Assembly: GCF_900230225.1 (NCBI RefSeq)
Contig: NZ_OCNH01000003.1
Location: 1 to 64,000 of the forward strand
DNA from: Spirosoma fluviale
GTDB taxonomy: Bacteria > Bacteroidota > Bacteroidia > Cytophagales > Spirosomataceae
Length of the DNA stretch: 64,000 nt
Direction: 5' to 3'
Positions within the stretch are counted from its first letter, which is position 1. Each line of letters begins with the position of its first letter. The notes below the pieces were generated by a model that was not told the DNA's origin, did no database searches, and saw nothing but the letters and a program-made list of their open reading frames with translations. A program made the position numbers and the translations under genes. Shown here one piece after another: positions 53,467 to 62,567 of the stretch.

Positions 53467-56298
53467 ATGAACAGGTCTTATCTAGTCATCCTTTTTGTTT
53501 GCGCTGCCCTCGCCCTGTCCAGCCCATATAGCCTCGCCCAATCGACCAAAGCCAAACCGGCGGCTCAGGCCACGGAGAAGGTTGATCGTGAATACGCAAT
53601 GGAGGCCACCATGCTCGGTTATTTCTCGAAAGACGGTGCCCGCAACCCTACGCTGAAAGCCAACAAAGGCGACCGCGTTCGGATTACCATTACCAACGGC
53701 GAGCAGATGACGCACGATATATCACTGGAGAAACTGGGTCTAAAAAGTAAGTCGATCAACGATAAGGGTGCCAGTACCAGCATCACCTTCACCGCCGATA
53801 AAAGTGATACTTATTATTGCTCGGTTCCGGGCCACCGCGCGGCTGGCATGGTCGGTAATTTCGAGGTAGTTGAAGGTTCGTTAGCCACGGCCACCGTTGC
53901 CGGACAGCTGCCGACGAAAAACGGGAAGCCGCTCAACCTGAATTTCGAAACGGGTACCCTGGCCGACTGGACCGCTACCGGCGACGCGTTTACCAACCCG
54001 CTCGTCGATCAGGACCCGTCGCCGGTACACGATAAAGAGATGCACATTGGTTTCGACGGGAAGTATTTTTTGAGCAGCGGAGGTACTGTCAACTATAAGC
54101 AAACGGGTACGTTGACGTCGGTTCCATTCACCGTCACCCAGCCGTTTGCTGCGTTCAAAGTGTCGGGGGGCGCGTTGCTGGATACGCGGGTCGAACTGGT
54201 GCAGGCCAACACGGACAAGGTTATTTTTCACAGTACCGGGCAGGGGCGGGCTACCCTTCAGCCGGTCGTGGTCGATTTGAAATCGTATCTGAATCAGGAA
54301 ATCTTTATCCGAATCATCGACAACGAAACGGGTATTTCGCAGATTCCCTACATCGCGAATGATAAACTGGCGCATATCAATTTTGATGATTTTCAGTTCT
54401 ATGCCACCCGACCGATTTTTCCCAACGAGCTGAACCAGAAGGATATTATCATTCTGCCACCACTGGACCCCGTCCTTCATGCCGGACTGTCGGGCATCGA
54501 AGCGGCCAAAGTCATGACGTTGCCCAAGGGCTTCACGATTACGCTGGGAGCGGCTGAACCAGATGTTGTTAAACCAATTTGCTTTACGCTCGACCCTCGT
54601 GGTCGGCTTTGGGTAGTTGAAGGGCATACGTATCCCGTTCCGGCACCGGAAGGACAAGGCCGGGACCGCATTCTTATTCTGGAAGATACCAATGGCGATG
54701 GCACGCTGGACAGTCGGAAGGTCTTTGCCGAAGGGCTTAATCTGGTCAGTGGTATTGAAGTGGGCATGGGGGGCGTGTGGCTGGGCGCGGCTCCGTACCT
54801 GTTGTTCATTCCCGCTGATTTTAAGACTGATAAACCGCTGGGACCACCTCAGAAAATGCTCGACGGTTGGGGTACCGACGATACTCACGAAGTACTGAAT
54901 AGCCTCCGCTGGGGACCCGACGGCTGGCTCTACGGCACCCACGGCGTGTTTACGCACTCTAACGTTGGCAAGCCCGGCGCCCCTGATTCGGAGCGGACGA
55001 AACTGAACGCTGGTGTCTGGCGATTTCACCCGACTACACACCAGTTTGAGTTATTTTCTGAAGGCACCAGCAATCCCTGGGGGCTCGATTTCAACGATTA
55101 CGGCCACGCGTTCGTAACGGCCTGCGTAATTCCGCACATGTACAACATGATCCAGGGCGGACGATATTTCCGGCAGGCGGGTAAGCATTTCAATCCCTAT
55201 ACCTACGATGACATTAAAACCCACGCCGATCACGTACACTGGGTGGGCGAGCGGGGGCCACATGCCGGTAACTTTCGGTCGGCTTCGGCGGGTGGTGGTC
55301 ATGCCCATTCGGGCGCTATGATCTATCTGGGGGGCGACAGTTGGCCGAAGGAGTATCGGAACGATATTTTTATGAACAACATCAACGGGGCCAAGCTGAA
55401 CAACGACCACCCCGTTCGGGCCGGGTCGGGGTACATGGTTACGCACAAGCCGGATTTTCTGACCATGAACGATTCCTGGTCGCAGTGGCTGAATATGAAG
55501 TACGACCCCAGCGGTTCGGTCTGGGCCATTGACTGGTACGACAAAAATCAGTGCCACAGTCCAAACCCGGATGTGCATAACAAAACGATGGGCCGGATTT
55601 TCAAAATCACCCACGAAAACGACAAATGGGTTAAGGTCGATCTGGCCAGAGCGTCGGACATGGAACTGGTCAATTACCAGCTAAACGCCAACGAATGGTA
55701 CGTACGGCAAGCCCGAACCATTTTGCAGGAGCGTGGTCCGAACAAAAAAGTACATAAAGCGCTGAAGGAAATCCTGGCGAAAAATCCTGATCCGACCCGG
55801 AAGCTTCGGGCTCTGTGGGCGTTGCATGTGACAAAGGGACTTTCTGAAAAAGAATTGACCGATTTGTTGTCGAATGAAAGTGACTACGTACGGAGCTGGG
55901 CCATCCAGTTGTTGACAGAGGGTAAGAATGTATCGCCCGAAACCCTGAAGCGCTTTGCGGCTCTGGCCCAAAACGACAACTCGGCCCTTGTTCGGCTGTA
56001 TCTGACCTCAGCCATGCTTCGACTGGACCCCGCTCAGCGGTGGGATGTGATGGACGCGCTCGTTCAGAAAGTGCAGGACAAGGACGACCACAATCTGCCG
56101 TTAATGGTGTGGTATGCTTCTGAACCCCTGGCTGCTGTCGACATGAAGCGGGCGCTGGAAATGGCCCAGAAGTCGAAGATGCCGAAGCAGTTATCCTACA
56201 CTATTCAGCGCATCGGGGCCATGGGTACCGACGAAGCAAAGAAGTTGCTGAAAGAGCTGAATGACCGCGTGGGTAAACTCGACCATTCGCACGAGTAA
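53467..56298 (+). CDS. Cupredoxin-PVC-type dehydrogenase-HEAT fusion, secreted
   Basis: 943 residues. After the signal peptide (ILFVCAALALSSPYSLAQ) an N-terminal cupredoxin keeps all type-1 copper ligands: histidine in GEQMTHDISLEKL, then Cys/His/Met in YYCSVPGHRAAGMVG. A carbohydrate-binding-like segment (around 160-310) is followed by a beta-propeller of the PVC membrane-bound dehydrogenase type (FTLDPRGRLWVVEGHTYPVP, SLRWGPDGWLYGTHGVF, GTSNPWGLDFNDYGHAFVTA), then HEAT-like repeats from about 750. No CxxCH heme motif occurs anywhere, so copper may replace the usual cytochrome (inference). Likely oxidises a sugar or alcohol outside the cytoplasm. Confidence 0.87.
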   Translation: MNRSYLVILFVCAALALSSPYSLAQSTKAKPAAQATEKVDREYAMEATMLGYFSKDGARNPTLKANKGDRVRITITNGEQMTHDISLEKLGLKSKSINDKGASTSITFTADKSDTYYCSVPGHRAAGMVGNFEVVEGSLATATVAGQLPTKNGKPLNLNFETGTLADWTATGDAFTNPLVDQDPSPVHDKEMHIGFDGKYFLSSGGTVNYKQTGTLTSVPFTVTQPFAAFKVSGGALLDTRVELVQANTDKVIFHSTGQGRATLQPVVVDLKSYLNQEIFIRIIDNETGISQIPYIANDKLAHINFDDFQFYATRPIFPNELNQKDIIILPPLDPVLHAGLSGIEAAKVMTLPKGFTITLGAAEPDVVKPICFTLDPRGRLWVVEGHTYPVPAPEGQGRDRILILEDTNGDGTLDSRKVFAEGLNLVSGIEVGMGGVWLGAAPYLLFIPADFKTDKPLGPPQKMLDGWGTDDTHEVLNSLRWGPDGWLYGTHGVFTHSNVGKPGAPDSERTKLNAGVWRFHPTTHQFELFSEGTSNPWGLDFNDYGHAFVTACVIPHMYNMIQGGRYFRQAGKHFNPYTYDDIKTHADHVHWVGERGPHAGNFRSASAGGGHAHSGAMIYLGGDSWPKEYRNDIFMNNINGAKLNNDHPVRAGSGYMVTHKPDFLTMNDSWSQWLNMKYDPSGSVWAIDWYDKNQCHSPNPDVHNKTMGRIFKITHENDKWVKVDLARASDMELVNYQLNANEWYVRQARTILQERGPNKKVHKALKEILAKNPDPTRKLRALWALHVTKGLSEKELTDLLSNESDYVRSWAIQLLTEGKNVSPETLKRFAALAQNDNSALVRLYLTSAMLRLDPAQRWDVMDALVQKVQDKDDHNLPLMVWYASEPLAAVDMKRALEMAQKSKMPKQLSYTIQRIGAMGTDEAKKLLKELNDRVGKLDHSHE

Positions 56299-56363
56299 CC
56301 AAGGGCTGTCCGGTAACCGAGGGCTACCTGTAACGGGGGCTTTACCCGAGGGCTGTCCGGTAC

Positions 56364-56480
56364 CCGAGGGCTACACCCCCGGATATCCACAGTCAACCCC
56401 TTCGGGGTTGTTATGTGATAGCCAACAACTCGACAACCCCGAAGGGGTTGACTGTGATTAACCGGGGGCATAGCCCTCGG
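56364..56480. repeat. Nested palindromic repeat (about 117 bp)
   Basis: Inner arms 56388-56410 and 56434-56456 are exact 23-bp complements, and each arm itself folds (CAACCCCTTCGGGGTTG). The outer arms CCGAGGGCTACACCCCCGG (56364-56382) and CCGGGGGCATAGCCCTCGG (56462-56480) pair at 17 of 19 positions. Further CCGAGGGCT copies lie at 56318-56373. It fills the gap before the FG-GAP gene. Confidence 0.9.
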
Positions 56481-56518
56481 ACCACGACCACGACCACGAT
56501 GATGGCCACGATATCACC

Positions 56519-57787
56519 ATGAGCACGACCACAACCAACACCAAACTCCACCTACATACCATCCTCCTCGCCTGTTGCCTAACCAGCGCATACGGCCAGG
56601 AGGCAAAGCCGCTGTTCAAGGTGCGCCAACAGCAGGCAGAAAACACACCCACACGAGCGACGGCAACACCCGTCGTTCCGGCAGGCGATTTCAAAAAGAC
56701 CACCCTCACCCGCGATTTTATCTCGGAAGGCGTAGCTGTGGCCGACCTGAACAAAGACGGACGCATGGATATTGTGGCGGGTTATTATTGGTTCGAAGCC
56801 CCCAACTGGACGCGCCATGAAATGGCTCCTTCCCGTACGTTCGACCCCCGAAAGGAGTACAGCGAATCGTTTCTTAACCTAGGCATGGATGTCAACCTCG
56901 ACGGTTGGGACGATGTCGTCATTATCGACTTCCCCGGCAAACCCGCTTTCTGGTTCGAGAATCCAAAGAATAAATCCACATCAGGTGAGTGGAAAAAGCA
57001 CATCATTGCCGATTCTGTTGGCATTGCCAATGAATCACCCGGGTTTATCGACATTGACGGCGATGGCCGGCTCGATATTCTATGTGGCGATAAGGACAAG
57101 AAGCAGATTGTCTGGCTAAAGCCACCATCGAAACCCGGCGAGACGGAATGGACACGCTACCCGTTAAGCACAGAAAACGTGCCCGGCACGGAGATATTTT
57201 CGCACGGGATCGGCTATGGCGATGTGGACAAAGACGGTATTAAAGACGTCGTGATTCGGGATGGCTGGTTCAAAGGAACGGCTGACAATAAATCTGGCAA
57301 CTGGGTCTTTCACCCGGCTAATCTGGGCGAACCCTGCTCACACATGCAGGTGCTGGACGTGAACGGCGACGGAAAAATGGACGTCGTCAGTGCATCGGCA
57401 CACGCGCTGGGTATCTGGTGGCACGAGCAGGTCATAGATGAGCAGGGGGCCATTAACTTCAAAACCCACCTCATGAGCAACACCACCGCCCAAACCCACT
57501 CGTCCATCATGGCCGACCTCAACGGCGACGGCCGCGCCGACTACATCACCGGCAAACGCTTTCTGGCCCATCACGGCCGTGATCCTGGCGACAGCGATCC
57601 GGGTATCCTGCTCTGGTTTGAATTCACCCCCGGCAAGGCCCCCTATTACAAAGAGCACGTCATCGACAACGACTCCGGCGCGGGCCTCAACATCGTAGCG
57701 CACGACATGAACGGCGACCGCAAACCCGATATCGTTATCGCCAATAAGAACGGCGTTTTCCTGTTCGAGAACAAGGTGAAGAAGTAG
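56519..57787 (+). CDS. Secreted FG-GAP/VCBS-repeat protein
   Basis: 422 residues with a signal peptide (TILLACCLTSAYGQ). At least five calcium-type DxNxDGxxD loops are seen (VADLNKDGRMDIVAG, MDVNLDGWDDVVI, IDIDGDGRLDILCG, VLDVNGDGKMDVV, MADLNGDGRADYI), the repeats of integrin-like FG-GAP propellers. No catalytic domain or T9SS tail is recognised. It likely binds a ligand at the surface. Convergent with the next gene, six bases apart. Confidence 0.85.
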   Translation: MSTTTTNTKLHLHTILLACCLTSAYGQEAKPLFKVRQQQAENTPTRATATPVVPAGDFKKTTLTRDFISEGVAVADLNKDGRMDIVAGYYWFEAPNWTRHEMAPSRTFDPRKEYSESFLNLGMDVNLDGWDDVVIIDFPGKPAFWFENPKNKSTSGEWKKHIIADSVGIANESPGFIDIDGDGRLDILCGDKDKKQIVWLKPPSKPGETEWTRYPLSTENVPGTEIFSHGIGYGDVDKDGIKDVVIRDGWFKGTADNKSGNWVFHPANLGEPCSHMQVLDVNGDGKMDVVSASAHALGIWWHEQVIDEQGAINFKTHLMSNTTAQTHSSIMADLNGDGRADYITGKRFLAHHGRDPGDSDPGILLWFEFTPGKAPYYKEHVIDNDSGAGLNIVAHDMNGDRKPDIVIANKNGVFLFENKVKK

Positions 57788-57793
57788 GGGTAC

Positions 57794-59980
57794 TCACTCC
57801 ACAACCCACCATCCGTAACTCTCCGGCTCAATCTCCACCGTCAGCTCAACCTCATAATTCCGGTTTAGCTTATGTATTTTTGCCTTGCCTTCGCCCTGCC
57901 GAATGGTCGCCGTTTCGCGCAGGCCGGTGTAGTACAAGGGTAGCTTGATGGTGCGGGTGATTTTTGTTTTTAACGGGTTGAACAGCATGACAAGTCCTTT
58001 CTCTTTACCCGTGGGGCTCACATGCATGAATCCGTCCCAGTCGCGACCGTCGGCCCGGCGTAGGTGAATCAGGTCGGCGTTGAGGATGGGGCGGTATTTT
58101 TTGTACCAGCTAATCACCTCCGTTACGGTCTGTTTGGTGGCGTCAGTATCGTAGAGACGCGGGCCACGGTAGCAGGCCTGCACACCCGCGCCGTAATACT
58201 GCATCATCAGCTGTTTGTAGTCGGTCAGGTGTTCGCTGAGGGGTTCCAGCACGGCTTCCGGGCCACCGCCCTGGTATTTGGTGAGGGGCACAAATCCCCA
58301 GCCCATCGCGGGCGTTTTCTCCCAGGTTCCGTCGAAGATGTTCTGCCGGTTCAGGATTTTCTGCTGCTCGCGGGAGAGCGAAAAGTTGACCTCCCGATAA
58401 CCTAGCCCAATTTTGTTGCTGCCGTCCATGAAATACCAGTCGGGGGCGTTGATGTACACCCCTTTCTCGTTCAGGAATCGGTAAAACCCTTTCTGCATCT
58501 CCATTTGCACCCACTGCGAATCGTCCAGCCCTTTGTGGCCGGGGTGTTTGGTCGAGGCACACACATCGCCGGGGTAGGGGCCGTCGTGTTCGAGCAGGTC
58601 GAAACCAGTTTCGGTGATGAACTTCTTCAGGCTGTTCAGGTAATTGATGCCCCATTTACTCGCCAGACAGGGCGCGTTTCCGAAGAAAGCCCCTTTGTCG
58701 GGGAGACCGGTTTTTGGGTCGATCACGTCGTTCTCATCGTCGATCCGCCGACTGCTGAACAGTGAGTAGCCGCCCAGCAAAATGCCCTTCGCGTGGGCAT
58801 AATCGGCCAGTTCTTTGAATTTTTTGATGTTCGCGTCGCTGGCGTCTTCCATGTTCAGGCCACTGCCGAAACTGAGAATCACCATCTCGTAGCCCGTTTC
58901 GACGCACTGATCGATGGCCCGCTTAACAATGACCGGGTCGGTGCTGACGAGGTGCATGAAAATGGGGTTCTGCGTTGTCCAGGGCGTGACAGTCTTGTAG
59001 AACTGCCGACGTGCCAGCCCGTTTCTCTCCCGATCGTAACTATCCAGCAGCAGTTCGAACGTGCGGATGGAGGTGTACGTCTGTCCCGGTTCGGCTTCAA
59101 CGCCAACGCCGAGACCCGGATATACTTCCAGCACGCAGGGCGTTTCGTAGTTGTAATTAACCTGTGAGGTGTACAGCGAATCCGTTTTCCAGTGCGTCGC
59201 CTGATCAGAGAGGTCGTACCGCATAGCGTTGTTGAAGGCGAAGTTATTCTCGATGTAGATTCGCTGCGGCTTCTTCATCTGCTCGGGCTTACCCACCACG
59301 GCCGATTCTTCTTCCGGAGTTGCCAGAATTTCATTGACGACCTGGTTGATATGAAGCCCTTTCTGCGATTTATTCGAGATGGTTACCCACTTGCTGAGGG
59401 CAGGCAGTCCATCGTAAAGCGCGTAGTGAACCGCAACGTCGATGCCCAGCAAACCAGGCTGTTTCGAGGCAAAGTGCAGGGTAAGTTCCTGGCCGGTGGG
59501 TTGCTTTCGGTTGAGTGTCCAGGTGCGGGATTGCCAGTTGATATACGGTTGTATCGGAGAAACGGTGAAGGATGTATACTGAAAATCGGCCGGATTGGCG
59601 GTGAAGCCATCGAGCCATTCTTCACGCAGGTAAGCCCGCTCTCTCTGGCCATACAGCCCGCCAACGGCATAGGTTTTCCCGTTCAGCGTCACCCGCGCTT
59701 CGGGGCCTACTGCCCGGATGAACTGTTCATTGGTGGATAAATTCTGAAAATCGACTGTTGCCAGATTGGGGCTGATCCGAAACCGACGGCTAATAAGGCC
59801 ATTGGCTAACACTAAATCTCTGCCGCCGTTGGTCTGAAAAACCCCAGCCTTCTGCGTAACGGGTGTAATGAGCCAGTCCGTTTTGACAGGCGTGGGCTTG
59901 TAGATGGGTAAGGTGTTGATTTGGGCAAAGCCACTTTGGGCCATAAGCCAGCAGCCTACGAGCCAAATTTTGCTATTCAT
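57794..59980 (-). CDS. Secreted glycoside hydrolase, clan GH-D-like
   Basis: 728 residues with a signal peptide (IWLVGCWLMAQSGFAQ). An N-terminal beta-sandwich (VLANGLISRRFRISPNLATV, LLGIDVAVHYALYDGLPALS) precedes a barrel with ETGYEMVILSFGSGLNME, AHAKGILLGGYSLFSSRRI and FDLLEHDGPYPGD, where an aspartate is placed as in alpha-galactosidase nucleophile strands. The C-terminal beta domain ends in ESYGWWVVE. GH27/GH36 relatives act on alpha-galactosides; specificity cannot be assigned here. Confidence 0.65.
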   Translation of the reverse strand: MNSKIWLVGCWLMAQSGFAQINTLPIYKPTPVKTDWLITPVTQKAGVFQTNGGRDLVLANGLISRRFRISPNLATVDFQNLSTNEQFIRAVGPEARVTLNGKTYAVGGLYGQRERAYLREEWLDGFTANPADFQYTSFTVSPIQPYINWQSRTWTLNRKQPTGQELTLHFASKQPGLLGIDVAVHYALYDGLPALSKWVTISNKSQKGLHINQVVNEILATPEEESAVVGKPEQMKKPQRIYIENNFAFNNAMRYDLSDQATHWKTDSLYTSQVNYNYETPCVLEVYPGLGVGVEAEPGQTYTSIRTFELLLDSYDRERNGLARRQFYKTVTPWTTQNPIFMHLVSTDPVIVKRAIDQCVETGYEMVILSFGSGLNMEDASDANIKKFKELADYAHAKGILLGGYSLFSSRRIDDENDVIDPKTGLPDKGAFFGNAPCLASKWGINYLNSLKKFITETGFDLLEHDGPYPGDVCASTKHPGHKGLDDSQWVQMEMQKGFYRFLNEKGVYINAPDWYFMDGSNKIGLGYREVNFSLSREQQKILNRQNIFDGTWEKTPAMGWGFVPLTKYQGGGPEAVLEPLSEHLTDYKQLMMQYYGAGVQACYRGPRLYDTDATKQTVTEVISWYKKYRPILNADLIHLRRADGRDWDGFMHVSPTGKEKGLVMLFNPLKTKITRTIKLPLYYTGLRETATIRQGEGKAKIHKLNRNYEVELTVEIEPESYGWWVVE

Positions 59981-60070
59981 TCTCTTCTGGTTTAGGATGT
60001 TAAGCGCGAAGCCGCTAATGAAAGCCCTAAATAAGAAGAATAAATTGGAAGAATGTTAGTAGAGTAGATT

Positions 60071-60149
60071 TTGTCTGGGCCAAGCTATAGCTTGGCCTTG
60101 AACTTAAGTATCAAATGTATAAGACCAAGCTGGAACTTGGCCCAGACAA
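60071..60149. repeat. Imperfect nested palindrome
   Basis: TTGTCTGGGCCAAG (60071-60084) pairs exactly with CTTGGCCCAGACAA (60136-60149), and AGCTTGG (60089-60095) with CCAAGCT (60125-60131). The left arm includes the perfect palindrome CCAAGCTATAGCTTGG. Different in sequence from the element at 56364-56480 but built the same way. Confidence 0.75.
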
Positions 60150-60202
60150 CGCATCAAAATATGCAAGCCTCTAACAGGACATCAGTTAACGCAATCGGTA
60201 AC

Positions 60203-60231
60203 AAAAAAGGCCGACCCATTTAGATCGGCCT
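60203..60231 (-). terminator. Rho-independent terminator of the PfpI-like gene
   Basis: On the minus strand AGGCCGA and TCGGCCT form a 7-bp stem (60225-60231 and 60208-60214) followed by a thymidine run. It starts 6 bp downstream of the stop codon. Confidence 0.85.
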
Positions 60232-60237
60232 CGCTGG

Positions 60238-60807
60238 CTAAGCATGTTGGCCTTTATGCTTACCCTCTCGTATTTCCTCGATCATTTTGCGGTTGAAAGC
60301 CGGAATGTCGTCGGGTTTGCGGCTCGTGACCAGGCCCTGATCGGTTACTACCTCTTCGTCGACCCAGTTAGCACCGGCGTTGATAAGATCCGTTTTAATC
60401 GATGGATAAGAAGTTAGTTTACGTCCGTTCACCACACCCGCTTCAATGAGCATGATTGGCGCGTGACAGATAGCGGCTACCGGCTTCTGCGATTCAAAGA
60501 AATGCTTAACAAACTGCACCGCTTTGGGTTCTGTGCGGAGTTTATCCGGGTTCAATACGCCACCGGGCAATAACAGTGCGTCATACTGGTTTGGGTCGGC
60601 AGCGGCCAGCGGTAGGTCGACCGGGAAGCTGTCGCCCCATTCGGTTTCGTCCCAGCCTTTTACCTCGCCCCCGTTCGGCGCAATCAGGTGCGTGGTAGCC
60701 CCAGCCTCCTGTAAGGCTTTGCGGGGTTCGGTCATTTCGACCTGTTCAAAGCCATCGGTTAGCAGAATCGCCACCTTCTTTCCCTGCAATCGTTGCTGCG
60801 TTTCCAT
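60238..60807 (-). CDS. PfpI/DJ-1 family protein
   Basis: 189 residues from METQQRLQGKKVAILLTDGF (ATG at 60805-60807). GFEQVEMTEPRKALQEAG holds the conserved glutamate; PVAAICHAPIMLIEAG contains the nucleophile-elbow cysteine and the following histidine. Members are glutamine-amidotransferase-like stress proteins, some reported as deglycases or proteases. Transcribed away from the ArsR gene across a 201-bp spacer. Confidence 0.92.
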   Translation of the reverse strand: METQQRLQGKKVAILLTDGFEQVEMTEPRKALQEAGATTHLIAPNGGEVKGWDETEWGDSFPVDLPLAAADPNQYDALLLPGGVLNPDKLRTEPKAVQFVKHFFESQKPVAAICHAPIMLIEAGVVNGRKLTSYPSIKTDLINAGANWVDEEVVTDQGLVTSRKPDDIPAFNRKMIEEIREGKHKGQHA

Positions 60808-61008
60808 AATACGTTGAGAATTTAGTTCTGCTTTTATCAACTCATGAACTAAGAAGAAGGTTATCCAATTATTTCCTGAAAAGGATTACCAAATGAGTAA
60901 TTTATGTCGATGTAGTTATTTGTTAATAGTCAAACCACAAATTCCGCTATCGGCTGGCATAACTCACTAAACACACCTTAACAACCTGTTTTTGGTTACG
61001 TTTGTATT

Positions 61009-61278
61009 ATGGATTCTAAATCATGCGAGAAGGCAACCGGTGCAATTGCCGATAAATACCGGCTCTCGATTTTACTGGAACTGGCGCAGCGCGAAAGCAT
61101 GACGCCTTCTGATATTCAGGAATTGACCGGCCTCTCCCAACCCTGCGTTTCACACCACGTTAGACTGTTGACGGAGAGCGAGTTAGTGATCGCTGCCAAA
61201 GAAGGAAGAAACGTTTATCTACGCCTGAACAAAAATACGACACGGCAATTGTCGGACTTCCTGTCTAAACTGACATAA
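61009..61278 (+). CDS. ArsR-type winged-helix regulator
   Basis: 89 residues with a helix-turn-helix (SDIQELTGLSQPCVSHHVRL as recognition helix) and wing (AKEGRNVYLRLNKN). Cysteines at residues 6 (SKSCEKA) and 46 (QPCVSHH) do not form the classical ELCVCDL metal site, so a thiol-based response is possible (inference). It lies between divergent PfpI-like and co-directional OYE genes, both of which it may control. Confidence 0.85.
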   Translation: MDSKSCEKATGAIADKYRLSILLELAQRESMTPSDIQELTGLSQPCVSHHVRLLTESELVIAAKEGRNVYLRLNKNTTRQLSDFLSKLT

Positions 61279-61370
61279 AATTTTCTTAAAAACATTTAAA
61301 CTTTTAAATATTTGGTTTGGTTTTCTGTCCGTATATGAAAATCAAACCCGTAGATATACGGACCCTACCA

Positions 61371-62462
61371 ATGGCACAAAAACTTTTTTCGGCGGCTACG
61401 CTGGGTAACCTGACGCTTCAGAATCAGATTGTTATGGCTCCCATGACCCGGAACCGCGCCACAACTGATCATGCTGTAACCGACATCATGACCACTTATT
61501 ATGAACAACGGGCATCGGCCGGTCTAATCATAACGGAGGGTATTGCGCCCTCACCTAATGGCAATGGCTACGCCCGTGTTCCGGGGCTTTACACAAAAGA
61601 GCAGATAGCAGGCTGGAAAAACGTTACCGATGCGGTTCATGCCAAAGGAGGTAAAATCTTCGCCCAATTGATGCACAGCGGGCGTATTGGCCACCCCGTC
61701 AACATGCACGAGAATGGCGAAGTTATCGCACCGTCGGCCATTGCTGCGGCCGGGCAGATCTACACCGATACAGACGGTATGCTCGACCACCCAACGCCAC
61801 GCGCATTGACTACGGAAGAAGTGAAACAGACGGTTCAGGAGTTTGTACAGGCCGCCAAAAACGCCATTGAAGCCGGTTTCGACGGGGTGGAAATTCACGG
61901 CGCAAACGGCTATCTGGTCGAGCAGTTTTTGCGGTCAACATCGAACCAGCGTACCGACGAATACGGCGGCTCTGCGGAAAATAATGCCCGCTTTGCGCTG
62001 GAAATTGCCGAGCAGATTTCGGCCGCTATCGGGAAAGAGAAGACGGGGATTCGCCTGTCGCCTTATGGTGTATTCAACGATATGCCCTACTCACCGGATG
62101 ATGACAAGATTTACCATTACGTAGCCCAAAAGCTGTCGGATTACGTCGTGTACGTTCATTTGGTCGATCACGAGTCGATGGGCGCACCGGCGGTCGATCC
62201 GGCCATTGTAGAGGCTATCCGGAAAAATTATACGGGTGCGCTGATTCTGAGCGGAGGCTATGATGCCGAGCGGGCAGAAGCGGCTCTGACGAGCGGAAAA
62301 GCGGATTTGATCGCTATCGGTCGGCCGTTTATTGCCAATCCCGATCTGGTGGAGCGTCTGAAAACGGGTGCGGAATTAAACCAACCCGACTTCTCGACCT
62401 TCTACACCCCCGGCGAAAAAGGCTACACCGATTACCCAGTGCTGGAAGAAGCAAGGGCGTAA
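61371..62462 (+). CDS. Old Yellow Enzyme alkene reductase
   Basis: 363 residues from MAQKLFSAATLGNLTLQNQI (an ATG at 61335 would add 12 residues). FMN barrel with IVMAPMTRNRATTD, FAQLMHSGRIGHP, the VEIHGANGYLVEQFLRSTSN motif with the substrate-binding histidine and asparagine, and the phosphate-binding IAIGRPFIANPDL. It reduces activated carbon-carbon double bonds such as maleimides and enones with NAD(P)H. It follows the ArsR regulator by 92 bp. Confidence 0.93.
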   Translation: MAQKLFSAATLGNLTLQNQIVMAPMTRNRATTDHAVTDIMTTYYEQRASAGLIITEGIAPSPNGNGYARVPGLYTKEQIAGWKNVTDAVHAKGGKIFAQLMHSGRIGHPVNMHENGEVIAPSAIAAAGQIYTDTDGMLDHPTPRALTTEEVKQTVQEFVQAAKNAIEAGFDGVEIHGANGYLVEQFLRSTSNQRTDEYGGSAENNARFALEIAEQISAAIGKEKTGIRLSPYGVFNDMPYSPDDDKIYHYVAQKLSDYVVYVHLVDHESMGAPAVDPAIVEAIRKNYTGALILSGGYDAERAEAALTSGKADLIAIGRPFIANPDLVERLKTGAELNQPDFSTFYTPGEKGYTDYPVLEEARA

Positions 62463-62468
62463 GTGATA

Positions 62469-62567
62469 TGAGGAGTTAGGAGTTAGAAGCGAGGAGTTAG
62501 GAGGGCTTACGCATGTTGTCCTGCCGGATGGCTCCTCACTCCTCGCTACTAACTCCTCGCTCCTCAT
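62469..62567. repeat. GGAGTTAG-type palindromic repeat, copy 2
   Basis: Runs of AGGAGTTAGGAG-type units (62470-62502) face CTCCTCACTCCTCG-type units (62533-62565). The 62491-62547 core is about 90% identical to 46281-46338. Convergent spacer between the OYE and purQ genes; its end overlaps the purQ stop codon. Confidence 0.85.

Noticed and set aside
53881..55041. 386-codon open frame on the minus strand
   Set aside because: It is antisense to the cupredoxin/dehydrogenase gene, which has clear domains; the antisense product has no recognisable motif.
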